Part shown: piece after piece, positions 41,739 to 51,847 of the stretch
How the letters are laid out: every line of letters starts with the position of its first letter
Position numbering within the stretch: position 1 is the stretch's first letter
Origin: JANNRR01 sp031401675
GTDB taxonomy: Bacteria > Pseudomonadota > Alphaproteobacteria > Rhodobacterales > Rhodobacteraceae
DNA length: 64,000 bases
Direction of reading: 5' to 3'
Assembly: GCA_031401675.1 (NCBI GenBank)
Contig: JANNRR010000084.1
Span: forward strand, 1 to 64,000
Translations under genes and position numbers: made by a program
The notes under the pieces: generated by a model
Databases searched by the model: none
The model's input: the letters and a program-made list of their open reading frames with translations, nothing else
Told to the model about the DNA's origin: nothing

Positions 41739-44700
41739 TCAAAAAAGGCCAAGCGCGGTCGCGCCCAGCCGGACGGGCGTTTCCGCCTCGCCCAGATCGC
41801 AGTCATGCAGCGTTGCCGCCGGGTAGACGGTGGTTAGCCGGTCCAGCACCGCGATCAGATCGGCGGCGGGCTGGCGGATCGTGGCGGCCCGCCCGGTGCG
41901 CAGCGCCTGCAGCCAGATGCGGTGCGCCCGGTCCAGTGCCGCCATCTGCTGCTGCCCGACCCAGCAGACCCGGACCTGGACATGGGCCGGGGCTTCTTCG
42001 CGCAGCGTCCGCTCGGCATGCGTGCGGAAGTTCAGGTCGCGGAAGCGTTCGGGCCAATAGGGCAGTACCACCGAGACCCGGAACGAATAGGGGTCCTGTT
42101 CGCCGCAAAAGTCGCAGTCTTGCGGTAGGCAGACGGGCATCAGCGCATGATCGGGGGCACGCGGGCGCAGCAGGATATGCTCGATCAGGTGCATGCCTTC
42201 GCTGTTGCACGGGCCAGCATGCAACAGACTGTCGTACCGGTCGATGATTGCCCGGGCGGCCAGTGTCGCTTCGGCCTGAGTGTCGAAGGCGGGGCGGTGG
42301 GTCAGCGACTGCGCGTCGGACAGGATGGTCAGTTCGAACTGTGCGGTGCCTTGCCGTGCACCGATGATGATGCCGCCGGCGGCGCGCAGCACATCATAGG
42401 CGGCCTGCGCTGCGGTCATTGCGGCGGCTGCGTCGGGAAACACCTCGTCGGACGCGAACAGCTGGATATTGGCGGGACCAATGATCACGATGCGGAACGT
42501 TGCCGCCTCTGGCTCGACGCTGAACAGGGCAGCGAAGTGGCTGGCGCAGTGCAGGTTGGTGCGGCGCGGCTGATCGATGCCGGTCAATCGGCCGGCGCGG
42601 CGTTCCAGACCCGAGATATTGTCGGTGTTCCAGACCGGCTGACCAGCCTCGGGGCGGATATTGGCACCGTGGCCGCGTTCACGGCTGAGTTTTGGATAGG
42701 CGCGCAGGAACCCGATCTTGTCGGCGATCAGTTCTGCCCCGGTCTTCAGCCGGTCGCCCGACAGGCGGAACTGCATCAGGGCATAGTCGGCGAAACGTTC
42801 GGCAAAGCGGGCGATCAGGTGATCGAGCACCCGGTTGCGCCTGTCCTGAAACTGTTCCTCGGTTTCGGTCAGGCGGGCGCGGGTCAAGGAATCGGCATAG
42901 GCCGCCGGGTCGGTCAGAAACTCGGTCTCGAAATCGCCGGTCGACCCGGCCATGCCCGACAGCGCCGGGCTGAACCAGCTGCGGGTCAAGGCCGGGTCCA
43001 GCCCATAAAGCTGGCGCAGGCCGCCAAGCTGGCCGAGATAGTCGGCCAGTATCTGGTCGAAAAACGTCAGATAACCCTTGAACTGCTGGGCCTGGGCGAT
43101 CCGGGGCACACCTTCGCTGCGGGCAATGCCTGCCGCGCCGATCCGGTAGGTTTCCGGAAAATCATGCTGCACCGAATGAAAGGCATCCAGACTTCGCCAA
43201 CGCCCGACCGGCTGCGGCAAAACCTGATCGGGGGGCACATAAACCTCGCGCCGGTCGGCGGCGTGCAGGTCGGCCAGCGTACGTTCGAACTCGGTCGGTT
43301 GTGCCCGGAACGGGATGCCGCTGCGATGAAACAGAATCTTCGAAGCCTCGATGTTCAGGCCCGGTTGCTGTTCGGGCGGCACCGACAGCGACCAGGGCTG
43401 AGAGGTGTCGTCGGCCACCCCGTTCCGGTCATAGCCGCGCAGCAGGACGTTGCGGATGGCGGCAACACCGGGAATTTCCATTATCAGATTGACGATGTCC
43501 GAAGTATGCACCGCCCGGCGCAATTCGGTGGCGGCAAGCTCGGCATCGGTGACGAAGCCGGGCTTGGTGAACAGCGGCGCCCCGGCGTGGCGCAGGGTGA
43601 AATCGATATGCGGGCCGTTGAATATCCGGTCGACCGGCACGCCCATATCAAGCATTTCGTCCAGCGTCCGGTAGCGGACCGGCGGGGCCAGGTAGTGTTC
43701 GATCGCGTGAAAGACTGCCGCCTGCACCGCCTCCAGATCGGCATCGGGGTGCAGTTCGACATCGGCACAGATGCCGACGGCGAAGCTGTCGATGGTGCCG
43801 ATGCTCAGGAAATCCTCGCACAGGCCGCGATGCGCGTGCAGCGCCGCCGTGACCCGCGCCAATGCCTGCGCCCGGCGCTGCTGCTTTTCCCAGTAGCGCG
43901 GCACGATGTCGTCGGGGGTGGTGCCGGCCAGAACCGCCTCGATCATCGCCAGATCGATCGTCACCGGCGGGCGGTCAAAACGCGGGCGATCCAGAATCAC
44001 CCGGATCAGCCAGGGGTGCAGGTCCAAGGGCGGGCCGCTGTTCAGGCTCAGCGCCAGCCGGGCAGTGAAGCCCAGCGGCATCGCTGTCACCTGGCTGACG
44101 ACATGCGACACCAGATCGGGTGTCGGGTCGACCCGACCCTCCTGAAACGGCGCGGCCAGACAATCCAGCCGCAGCACCACGCCTTTCAGCGGCCCGGACA
44201 GGACCCGGTGCACCAGCGCGGTCTGGTTCATCACTCCCAGCCGGTCGTCGGTTTCCAGATCGACCCGGACATTCCACAGCCCGGTCAGCGGCACCGGATG
44301 GTTGGGCAGGTTGGCGCTGTTGGCCGGGTTGAAGCTCAGCGCATCGTCCAGACAGTCGGCAAAGATCGCGACCTCGGCCGGTCCCGGGTCAAGCGGGATC
44401 GCCCAGGCGTTGCGCACCCCGTCCAGCCGCATCAAGAGCCGCCGGTAATCGGCCACGGTGCGCGGGGCGGTGGTCAGCACTTCGTGCGCCGGCTGCAGGC
44501 CCGACAGGGCGGGGTCGTCGATCCGGCCGTCTGGCCGGGTCAAGAGATCGGCGACGGGAAAGCTGCTGCGATAGGCCAGATCGGTCAGGGCGTAGGCCAG
44601 AATCTCAAGCGTGGTGATGCCGGGATCATGGCTGTTGTGATCGGTCCAGACCTTGCCCGACAACGCCTGAATCCGCGCCAGCCCCTCGGCCCGCAGCGCC

Positions 44701-44759
44701 GACCAATCCAGTGCCACCGGCAGGTCGGGAGTTCGCGGGATCACGGGACGCTCGGTCAT
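41739..44759 (-). CDS. eCIS baseplate protein (Afp12-like)
   Basis: A 1006-residue protein. The N-terminal motif TDHNSHDPGITTLEILAYAL followed by TDLAYRSSFPV is shared with baseplate wedge proteins of the eCIS and T4 gp6/J type. The rest has no obvious catalytic motif. In Afp the two large baseplate proteins Afp11 and Afp12 are consecutive, as here. Afp11 and Afp12 cannot be told apart with certainty; this one is named Afp12 by order only. It follows the first baseplate protein gene by one base and precedes the fibre-position gene by 12, so the genes are translationally linked. Confidence 0.85.
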   Translation of the reverse strand: MTERPVIPRTPDLPVALDWSALRAEGLARIQALSGKVWTDHNSHDPGITTLEILAYALTDLAYRSSFPVADLLTRPDGRIDDPALSGLQPAHEVLTTAPRTVADYRRLLMRLDGVRNAWAIPLDPGPAEVAIFADCLDDALSFNPANSANLPNHPVPLTGLWNVRVDLETDDRLGVMNQTALVHRVLSGPLKGVVLRLDCLAAPFQEGRVDPTPDLVSHVVSQVTAMPLGFTARLALSLNSGPPLDLHPWLIRVILDRPRFDRPPVTIDLAMIEAVLAGTTPDDIVPRYWEKQQRRAQALARVTAALHAHRGLCEDFLSIGTIDSFAVGICADVELHPDADLEAVQAAVFHAIEHYLAPPVRYRTLDEMLDMGVPVDRIFNGPHIDFTLRHAGAPLFTKPGFVTDAELAATELRRAVHTSDIVNLIMEIPGVAAIRNVLLRGYDRNGVADDTSQPWSLSVPPEQQPGLNIEASKILFHRSGIPFRAQPTEFERTLADLHAADRREVYVPPDQVLPQPVGRWRSLDAFHSVQHDFPETYRIGAAGIARSEGVPRIAQAQQFKGYLTFFDQILADYLGQLGGLRQLYGLDPALTRSWFSPALSGMAGSTGDFETEFLTDPAAYADSLTRARLTETEEQFQDRRNRVLDHLIARFAERFADYALMQFRLSGDRLKTGAELIADKIGFLRAYPKLSRERGHGANIRPEAGQPVWNTDNISGLERRAGRLTGIDQPRRTNLHCASHFAALFSVEPEAATFRIVIIGPANIQLFASDEVFPDAAAAMTAAQAAYDVLRAAGGIIIGARQGTAQFELTILSDAQSLTHRPAFDTQAEATLAARAIIDRYDSLLHAGPCNSEGMHLIEHILLRPRAPDHALMPVCLPQDCDFCGEQDPYSFRVSVVLPYWPERFRDLNFRTHAERTLREEAPAHVQVRVCWVGQQQMAALDRAHRIWLQALRTGRAATIRQPAADLIAVLDRLTTVYPAATLHDCDLGEAETPVRLGATALGLF

Positions 44760-44760
44760 G

Positions 44761-47700
44761 TCAGGCCACCTCGGCGATGGTGTGGCGTGGTGCAGACACC
44801 AGGATCGAGCGGGCAGACGTGGTCTGCACCACCTCGGTGTTGATCGGCGTCCAGTCGCCGTCGGCCAGCGCCACGTCGGGTTTGTGGAACATCTGCACCT
44901 CGGTCACGAAATCCACCTCGGGCCGTTCATCCAGGAAATCGATGACGGTCGAGCGCCAGAGCTTGCCGCCAAAGGTGATCTCGCCGCCTTGTCCGCCCGA
45001 CCAGGGGGTCAGGAACGCCACCAGTGCCGCATTCAGCGCGTCGATGTAGAATGCCGTATCAGCGACGCCGGCGGCGAAGCGGACGCGGAAATCAAGCCGC
45101 ACCTCTTCGATGCGCGGATTGGTCACCTCCAGCCGGACAAAGGGCGACAGCCGGGGGCGCAGAAAGGCGGCCACCGCCACCAACGTGGACTGATCGACAT
45201 AGGGGCGCAGCGGGTTGCGGGCGCTGGTCGGGCTGACCGTGGGCACGGCCACGACGGTGACGGCACCGGGGCGGGCCGGGTTGTCGGACAGCACGATGCC
45301 TTCGGCGTTGCGGCGAAGTTCGGTCAGGCCCAGGCATTTGACGCGGTACAGCGAAGGAAACTGGTCCAGCACCAGCGCCTCGACATCCCACATCGTGGTG
45401 GCGCGGTCCTTGTGGCGCAGCCGCTCGGCAACGCGGGTATCCATCGCGGCTGCCGCTTCGGCAGGGCGGCCGCCAAACCCGGCAAAGGGCTGGGCCACGG
45501 TTTTCAGCGCGGTATCGGGCAAGAGCGTCCGGCTGATCGCGCCGGGCGGAAGTGGCGTGGCCAGCCGCGCCGGGTCGTTGCCGGCATCGGCAAAGCTGAC
45601 GCGGGCGGCCTGCGCGGTCACGGTCAGCAGCCGGTTCAGCGCGGCGGCGTGGCGGGGGGTGGCGATCCGCAGCCAGGTTAGGCCACCCGGCATCACGGCA
45701 TGATCGGTGTCGGCGACCGGCAGCGCCAGACCGATGATGCCGGACGTGGTCAGGTTCGCGGTCTTGTCATCCACGTCCTGTGCGGGCAGTGCCATGAACC
45801 GGTCGCCGTCAAGATAGCTGAATTCAAGTTCCGGCACCGGCAGAAGCGGGTCGCCTGAGCCATCCTCGACCTGCACCAGCAGGGTCAGGCGGGCCGGGCC
45901 GGTGAATTCCTGCACCCCGACATAAAGCGCGCCCTCGAACGGCAGTTCGGGCAGCAGCCGGCCGCCGGTGCCTTCGGTAGTGCCGAACGGATGCAGATGG
46001 CGGAACCGCTCTACCGCGCTGCGCTGCGAGGTGTAATGGGCCTCGATCCGGGTGATGACCGGGTCATAGGGCGGCTTCGGCAGCGAACCGACAATTGTCG
46101 TGCTGCCGGGGGGGTCATAGTTCCTGTCAGGCTGGCCCACATAGGCATCGCCCTGCGCCAGCGCCATCATCGCGCGGGCCTGTTCGGTTGGAAATTCAGC
46201 ATGGCCGAAGCTTTCATCCAGCGTCAGTTTCAGAAATCCGGTCAGTGCCGTGCCGTCGTAGACCGGGTTTTCCAGCGTCTGTTCCGCCAAGCCGTCGATC
46301 AGGTCGCCGCTTCGCAGAGCGACCTGCCCGTTGGTCTCACCCAAGGCGATTGCGGTGCCGAAGATCCGGGGGCTGCCGCGATAGCTGCCCCCGGCATCGA
46401 CCCAGACCCCGCCGGACAGAATACGTTCGACCGGGGCGTAATTGCTTGCGGCACGCGCGGCAAAGAACCCGTCGCTGGAATATGGGGTCAGCCAGTCCAG
46501 CGTCAGGCCCCAGCTTTCGATCGGCTTCGAGAAGATTTCGGACGAGCCGAGGATCAGCGTGTCACCGGGGCGCGGGCGCGGGCCAAAGGGGGTGAAGGGC
46601 TTCGCCGGGTCGGCTTCGGCCCCGGCGGCGAGCACGGTCAGTGCCTTCACCCCGCTGGCGGTGACCATCAGCGTCGGGCGGGCGGTAAAGGCATCGCGCA
46701 GCGCGGCATAGGCGCGGCGACCGGCCTGGTCCGACAGGCCGATGATCACTTCGGCAACCGGCAGGCCCGGGGCATGTTCGCTGCCATGCAGGGCCGGGTC
46801 GATCGGGATCACGGCGGGATCGGTGGCGGCCAGAATGACGGTGATTTCCAGAAGGTGGATCGGTAGTGGCTGTCTGCCGCCCTTGCCCTGTGGCGGCGGG
46901 TGGCGGCGGCCCTTGTCCTCGGCTTCATCTGTGGCAAAGAAATCGCGATGCCCGCGCCGGGCCGCCTGTGTCCGGGCCTTGCCGGACCCTTTTCCGGTCC
47001 CTTTGCTGTCGCGTTCGGCACTGCTCCTGCCGGATCGCCTGCCACCGGGCCGCCAGCCGCCAGGCTTGTCGTGGTCGCCTTCATAGCCGCGCCCGTCCGT
47101 ATCCTCGGTGTCGCGGTCGTCGCCCGTGTGATCATTGTCGATCCGCACCCGGACGGTATCGGCGCTGAACCAGCCATCTGCACCGCTGAGCCGCACGGTA
47201 AACGCCGGTGCCAGCGGCTGCGGCAGGCGCTGGCGCAGTGCTGCCCGGATCACGATGGTCCGGCTGCCTTCGCGCAGGAACAGCCGCCGGTCGGCCAAGG
47301 CGAACCCCAGCCGCGCCGCAGGGGCATCCGGCGGACCAAATGGCGGAAAGGACGGGGCGTCGGGCGGCAGCGGCACCTCGCCCGACCCGTCTGCCGAGGA
47401 CAGAACCGGTGCGGTGCGCACCATCACTTCAGCCCGGCCGTCCACGGTCCGCGTGGCAACCGTCAGCCCGGCAAGGCTGGCGACGCGGGCGCGGTTCACC
47501 ACGATGTCGTCATCCAGATCGAAGCTGACCGGGCGACCCAAGGCATCCTTGCCCGCCCGGAACGACGTGCCCTGCGACAGCAGGCGGGTTTCCACGCCCT
47601 TGGCCAGTTCGAAGGTCAGGTGGGCATGATCGGGCAGGGCCGCGCGTGGCTGCAGCCCCAGCACGTCGCGGAAGTAGAAGTCGAGATGTCGCCCGGTAAA

Positions 47701-48666
47701 GCGGTTCAACTCGCCCTGCGCGTGGCGGAACAGCCGCAGGAAGCTGAGCCACAGCCCGAAATGCGCCGGATGCTCGGCGAAATCGGTCAACGAGGCGGCA
47801 AGGGCGGAGGCAGCCTCTGCCTTGATCCGGCGGGCCCCTTGCAGCAGGCGTTCGACTGCGCGGGTCAGAAGGTTGTAGCTGAGCGCGTCGTACAGCCGTT
47901 CGTAGCGGTTGGCCCACTCCTCGTACGGGGCGCTGTCGAGTGCGGCGGCGGCGTAAATCAGCGGCCAGGTTCCGGGCGGCAGCAGTGCCAGCAGGTCGGG
48001 TGAAAGGGTGCGCGCGCCAAAGGCCGGGCGGTTCAGCACCAGCCCGGCGATGGTGGCGGACAAGCGCGGGCGCAGGTCGCCGGGCGCGCCGTCCAGATTG
48101 AGGTCGGCCGCCGCAACCGGCGCGTCGGCGAACATGGCGGTACCCGGCCCGGCGGTATCGATCAGTGCGCCCTTGTACCAGCCGGCAATCGATTGCAGCG
48201 GCTGCGCCAGATCGCGCGCGACCAGGCGCGGCAGGCTGGATTTCAACGGATGCTGCGGCGGCAACGCGCTGTGGTGTTGCGCGATCAATTCCAGTGGCAC
48301 CAGCGCCAGGTGGAACCACAACCGGAGGTGCGTCGCCAACTGTGCGGGATCACGCTGCGGCACGGCCTTAAGCCAGCGTTCGAGGTCAAGCTGAAACGTC
48401 GTCAGCGCCTCCAGCGGCAGTTTCGACAGGGCAGCGAGGGCGGCGGTGATGTCGCTTTCGAAAAAGCTGCGCCAGTCGCCCTGGCGGGCGCCCAACGGAT
48501 CGTAGAACTGGATATGCGCGGCGAAGCGCTGGCCGAACATCACCAGATCGGCCAGATCGCGTTCGTCCGGCACGAAATGGGCGCGGTCCAGTTCCGGCAG
48601 CCGTCGGCCCGCCTGGGTCAGGCCGCTGCGGGTCAAGGGGGTCTGGGGTGCGCCGGGATCAGCCAT
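44761..48666 (-). CDS. eCIS baseplate J-like protein (Afp11-like) with charged insertion
   Basis: A 1301-residue protein and the first of two large baseplate proteins. Near the C-terminus RVAERLRHKDRATTMWDVEAL, then LDQFPSLYRVKCLGL, is characteristic of eCIS gp47/J-type proteins. The N-terminal half has few recognisable motifs. Residues about 515-600 (forward 46860-47130) form a highly charged Gly/Arg/Asp/Lys stretch, which looks like an insertion in an otherwise ordered protein. The ATG at 48666 follows GAGGGAGG and overlaps the gp25 stop by eight bases. Confidence 0.88.
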   Translation of the reverse strand: MADPGAPQTPLTRSGLTQAGRRLPELDRAHFVPDERDLADLVMFGQRFAAHIQFYDPLGARQGDWRSFFESDITAALAALSKLPLEALTTFQLDLERWLKAVPQRDPAQLATHLRLWFHLALVPLELIAQHHSALPPQHPLKSSLPRLVARDLAQPLQSIAGWYKGALIDTAGPGTAMFADAPVAAADLNLDGAPGDLRPRLSATIAGLVLNRPAFGARTLSPDLLALLPPGTWPLIYAAAALDSAPYEEWANRYERLYDALSYNLLTRAVERLLQGARRIKAEAASALAASLTDFAEHPAHFGLWLSFLRLFRHAQGELNRFTGRHLDFYFRDVLGLQPRAALPDHAHLTFELAKGVETRLLSQGTSFRAGKDALGRPVSFDLDDDIVVNRARVASLAGLTVATRTVDGRAEVMVRTAPVLSSADGSGEVPLPPDAPSFPPFGPPDAPAARLGFALADRRLFLREGSRTIVIRAALRQRLPQPLAPAFTVRLSGADGWFSADTVRVRIDNDHTGDDRDTEDTDGRGYEGDHDKPGGWRPGGRRSGRSSAERDSKGTGKGSGKARTQAARRGHRDFFATDEAEDKGRRHPPPQGKGGRQPLPIHLLEITVILAATDPAVIPIDPALHGSEHAPGLPVAEVIIGLSDQAGRRAYAALRDAFTARPTLMVTASGVKALTVLAAGAEADPAKPFTPFGPRPRPGDTLILGSSEIFSKPIESWGLTLDWLTPYSSDGFFAARAASNYAPVERILSGGVWVDAGGSYRGSPRIFGTAIALGETNGQVALRSGDLIDGLAEQTLENPVYDGTALTGFLKLTLDESFGHAEFPTEQARAMMALAQGDAYVGQPDRNYDPPGSTTIVGSLPKPPYDPVITRIEAHYTSQRSAVERFRHLHPFGTTEGTGGRLLPELPFEGALYVGVQEFTGPARLTLLVQVEDGSGDPLLPVPELEFSYLDGDRFMALPAQDVDDKTANLTTSGIIGLALPVADTDHAVMPGGLTWLRIATPRHAAALNRLLTVTAQAARVSFADAGNDPARLATPLPPGAISRTLLPDTALKTVAQPFAGFGGRPAEAAAAMDTRVAERLRHKDRATTMWDVEALVLDQFPSLYRVKCLGLTELRRNAEGIVLSDNPARPGAVTVVAVPTVSPTSARNPLRPYVDQSTLVAVAAFLRPRLSPFVRLEVTNPRIEEVRLDFRVRFAAGVADTAFYIDALNAALVAFLTPWSGGQGGEITFGGKLWRSTVIDFLDERPEVDFVTEVQMFHKPDVALADGDWTPINTEVVQTTSARSILVSAPRHTIAEVA

Positions 48667-49069
48667 TGCTGCCTCCCTCACGCTGATACCAGGGATAGAC
48701 GAAGTTGAAGCGGGAGTTGGAGCCGCGCACCCGGTAGCCGATCACGATCAGCAACCGGCCCTGATCCGGGTCGGCCTCGATCTGCACGGCGTCGGCGTCG
48801 ATTCGGGCTTCGTGCAGCAGAATGGCGTTTTTCACCAGGGTTTCGATCCAGGTCAGGCGCGAGGTGTTCATCACTTCGAACGCCTGTTCCTGCAGCGAGG
48901 CACCATATTCGGGCCGCATGATCCGCTCGCCAAAGCTGGTGGTGAACAGGATGCGCAGCGACTGCTCGATGTCTTCGATGCCTTCGGCCATCCGGGCTGC
49001 GGCGCTGGCACGCTCGAACGCCGGGGGGAAAGCCCAGCCGCGTCCGATGAAGGGATCTTCCAGTGCCAT
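48659..49069 (-). CDS. gp25/GPW-family baseplate wedge protein (Afp9-like)
   Basis: A 136-residue protein of the gp25/lysozyme-like family, recognised by IEQSLRILFTTSFGERIMRP and the following EYGASLQEQAFE. gp25 nucleates the sheath on the baseplate in phage T4 and in contractile injection systems. Its stop overlaps the next baseplate gene by eight bases, so the two are coupled. Here it follows the PAAR gene, opposite to the order in Afp. Confidence 0.93.
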   Translation of the reverse strand: MALEDPFIGRGWAFPPAFERASAAARMAEGIEDIEQSLRILFTTSFGERIMRPEYGASLQEQAFEVMNTSRLTWIETLVKNAILLHEARIDADAVQIEADPDQGRLLIVIGYRVRGSNSRFNFVYPWYQREGGSNG

Positions 49070-49076
49070 GCTGCCG

Positions 49077-49364
49077 CTATCCTATGTTCACCTGGGCAAA
49101 GCCCATCACGATCATGCCGCCGTGCGCGCAGGCATCGCCCAACCGCGCCGCCGGTTTGCCGCCGATCATCACGGTACCCGACCCGGCGGTGATGCTGTCG
49201 GGCGGACCGGCGCAGGTGCAGCTGTCACCGACCACGGCGGCAGGCAGCCCGCCGATCAGCACATTGGCAGCGCCCGGGCCGATGATCGGGCCGCCGACAT
49301 GCGGCTTTGGTCCGTCGAAGGCCGGGCACAGGTGCGGGTCGGTGACGCGGGCGGCAAAGGGCAT
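49077..49364 (-). CDS. PAAR-like spike tip protein (Afp10-like)
   Basis: A 95-residue protein with repeated beta segments that form the PAAR cone. It has His and Cys residues (RVTDPHLCPAF, GDSCTCAGP, GDACAHGGM) suitable for binding a metal at the apex. The family caps the VgrG/Afp8 spike. The ATG at 49364 is used; a TTG at 49373 is also possible. It sits directly after the spike gene, which supports the tip role. Confidence 0.92.
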   Translation of the reverse strand: MPFAARVTDPHLCPAFDGPKPHVGGPIIGPGAANVLIGGLPAAVVGDSCTCAGPPDSITAGSGTVMIGGKPAARLGDACAHGGMIVMGFAQVNIG

Positions 49365-49375
49365 CGGGTCCAATC

Positions 49376-51121
49376 CTAGTTGATGTTCACCATCGAGCCC
49401 TTGACCACCGTGGTCGCGCCCGATTTCAGTTCCGCGCCGCTGCCGCCTTCCAGCCCCAGCGACGCCTTGGCCTTCAGCGTCAGGTTCTTGCCGGACAGGG
49501 TGATGTCGCCCTTGGCGGTCAGGGTGATGTCTTTCACCGAGTCAAGCACGATGCCCGCATCCGACATCTTGACGCTGTTGCCCTTTTCATCGGTAAGGGT
49601 GATCGCGCCGTCGGCTTCCGACAACACCACCGAATTGCCTTTCGGCGTGTCGATGGTGGCCACCACCTTGTCGTCATCCCAGTGGATGCGCATGCCCGAC
49701 CGGGTGACGATGGCCTTTTCATGGTTGTCGTCTTTGGCCTCGACCGGTGAAGGAGCGGCGCTGGAATGCAAGCCGCCCAGGATCACCGGGTCGCGGGGAT
49801 CGGCGTCCAGAAAGCCGACCACCACTTCGTCGCCGATCTCGGGCCTGAAACAGCTGCCGCGATCCTTGCCCGCGTCCGTCAGCGACTGCCGCGCCCAGAT
49901 CGTGCCTTCGGTGGCACTGATGGTGGGCAGGCGCAGCTGGATGCGGCCTTCGCTGGCGGGATCGGCTTCCAGCGCCACCACAACGCCGATCTGCAAGCCG
50001 TGCACCGGCGGCAGCTGGCCCGCCGCCGCCGGGGCCGCCACCGGATAGCGTTCGGCATGGCGGCGAGGATCGGCACCCACCATGACCTCGGTCAACCAGT
50101 CGCCGTGGCCCAGCCGGTGGCGGACGCCGGTGACCAGCACCGCGCCGTTGAACCGCGCCCCGACCCCGGCCAGATTGATCAGCGTGCCTGGCAGCACCAG
50201 TTCGCTGCCTTGAATGGTCAGGCTGCCGCGCACCGCCGCCCGCCGCCCGCGCGCCATTTCGGCCAGCGCCCATTGATCCAGCGCCGCCTGATCGCGGGCG
50301 CCGGGGTGGCGCAGGCCCGCCGTGGCCCCGCCGGTGGCGGCCAGATCGGCCCCGGTCAGGTTTCCCGGCCCCGGCTGCGGATCATCATCCGAAGTGGCGA
50401 TGACCAGTTCCTGTCTTGCTGCGTCCCAGGCGGCGACCTCGACCCCGGTCAACTGGGTTTCGGCGTCCAGTTCCAGTTCGGCATCGCGCAGGCCCTGACC
50501 AAAGATCGCCTGCGCCACCGGCAGCCCGGCTGCTGCCGGGGCCGCTACCGTCACCTTGCCATCCAGCACAGTGACCAGTGCCGCGTTCGCTTCGGCCCGC
50601 ATCACCAGAAAATCCCAGTCGGTGGCCTGATGCTGCACGATCTGCGGCAGGGCGGGGCTAGGCAGCGTTACATCAGCGCTCAGCCCCGGCCAGCCGCCGA
50701 TCAGACCGGCCAGCACATCGCCGTCGCTTTGATCGGCGAAACTGCGCGACATCCGGGCCAGGGTCATGCGAAAGGCCATATCCTTGACCTCGATCACCAG
50801 CCGGGAGAACCTCGGGCCAAGCTCGATCCGCTGCCTCGTCACTACTCCCTTGAACAACAGCGCCTCGGTCGAGGAATAGCCGCCGGAAATTTCGACTTCG
50901 ACCCCTGGGATCAGGGTATCCTCGGCGGATATCGCGAAATCCTGCCTGGCGGCATCGCCGTCCTGCAGCACCAGCGTGGCGCGCGGGATGCGGTTGACCT
51001 GACGGACGATCTCGATCTGGCTGATGCCGTATTCCGCGCCAAGCGCCACGCCCCCGGCCTTGACGGTGAAGGTCGTCAGGTGAGTGGCGCGCAGGTCAGG
51101 CAGGCCGGGAATGTCCAGCAT
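49376..51121 (-). CDS. VgrG-like spike protein (Afp8-like)
   Basis: A 581-residue protein. The first half follows the gp27-like hub pattern (FTVKAGGVALGAEYGISQIE near the N-terminus), then comes an OB-fold segment (HGLQIGVVVALEADPASEG) and a C-terminal beta-helix of short repeats such as GDITLSGKNLTLKAK. In related particles a trimer of this protein forms the spike. Its ATG immediately abuts the stop of the LysM gene. Length is typical for eCIS spikes. Confidence 0.94.
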   Translation of the reverse strand: MLDIPGLPDLRATHLTTFTVKAGGVALGAEYGISQIEIVRQVNRIPRATLVLQDGDAARQDFAISAEDTLIPGVEVEISGGYSSTEALLFKGVVTRQRIELGPRFSRLVIEVKDMAFRMTLARMSRSFADQSDGDVLAGLIGGWPGLSADVTLPSPALPQIVQHQATDWDFLVMRAEANAALVTVLDGKVTVAAPAAAGLPVAQAIFGQGLRDAELELDAETQLTGVEVAAWDAARQELVIATSDDDPQPGPGNLTGADLAATGGATAGLRHPGARDQAALDQWALAEMARGRRAAVRGSLTIQGSELVLPGTLINLAGVGARFNGAVLVTGVRHRLGHGDWLTEVMVGADPRRHAERYPVAAPAAAGQLPPVHGLQIGVVVALEADPASEGRIQLRLPTISATEGTIWARQSLTDAGKDRGSCFRPEIGDEVVVGFLDADPRDPVILGGLHSSAAPSPVEAKDDNHEKAIVTRSGMRIHWDDDKVVATIDTPKGNSVVLSEADGAITLTDEKGNSVKMSDAGIVLDSVKDITLTAKGDITLSGKNLTLKAKASLGLEGGSGAELKSGATTVVKGSMVNIN

Positions 51122-51844
51122 TCAGGCCCCCACTGGTGGCATGTAGATCTGGGTGCCGGTTGCCACGGCCCGGATGGTGTCCAGCCCGTTGGCGCGGGCA
51201 ACATCGACGGTGTGGCGCGGCGACTTGTAGACCTCGTTCACCACCCGGGTCAGATGGTCGCCCTGCCGGATGGTGTGCGCGTGCTCGATATCGGGCGAGG
51301 CCAGGTTCTGCATCAGGGCGGCCATCGCCTTGGGCACATGCTCGCGGAAACTGGCCGACAGCGTCGCGCGGATCGGCAGGCCGGACGGGGCGAACAGCTT
51401 GTAGGCCACCGCATAGCTTTCAATCGCCGTCATCGCCACCAGCCGGCCCCAAACCAGCATCAGGAAGTTCGGACGGTGCTCCGAATTGCGAAAACCGACG
51501 GTCAGCTTGAACAATTCCAGTTGTCCGACCACGCTGAGGCCGGTTGGCGGCAAGGGCGAAGGCGGCAGCGGCGAGAAGCCCAGTCCCATCGGGTCCGGGG
51601 CGGCCCCGGTGCCGTCGAGCAGCAGCTCAAAGGCGTATTTCTTCGGCTTGACGCTGTGAAACTTTGCTTCGGCGGTGGTTTCCCCCTGCGCCGGGTCCTT
51701 TTCGTCCAGCCCGTATTCGGTGGTGTCGGTGTAGGTTTCCGGGTTGAACTGCGCAATAAAGGGTGGCCCGGCGGGCGGGCCCATGATGCCGCTGCCGCTG
51801 TCCTTGAACGGAATGATCGTCAGTTTCAGCAGGGCCCCATCCAT
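51122..51844 (-). CDS. LysM-domain baseplate hub protein (Afp7-like)
   Basis: A 240-residue protein. The core FIAQFNPETYTDTTEYG and the long middle part match the tube-baseplate connector of eCIS. The last 50 residues, HTIRQGDHLTRVVNEVY onward, are a LysM domain. Related proteins link the tube to the spike hub. It is directly followed by the VgrG-like gene with no gap. Confidence 0.92.
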   Translation of the reverse strand: MDGALLKLTIIPFKDSGSGIMGPPAGPPFIAQFNPETYTDTTEYGLDEKDPAQGETTAEAKFHSVKPKKYAFELLLDGTGAAPDPMGLGFSPLPPSPLPPTGLSVVGQLELFKLTVGFRNSEHRPNFLMLVWGRLVAMTAIESYAVAYKLFAPSGLPIRATLSASFREHVPKAMAALMQNLASPDIEHAHTIRQGDHLTRVVNEVYKSPRHTVDVARANGLDTIRAVATGTQIYMPPVGA

Positions 51845-51847
51845 CGC

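Noticed and set aside
42147..44843. 898-codon plus-strand open frame opposite the Afp12-like gene
   Set aside because: Composition (Gly, Gln, Arg, His) and lack of motifs mark it as a shadow of the baseplate gene.
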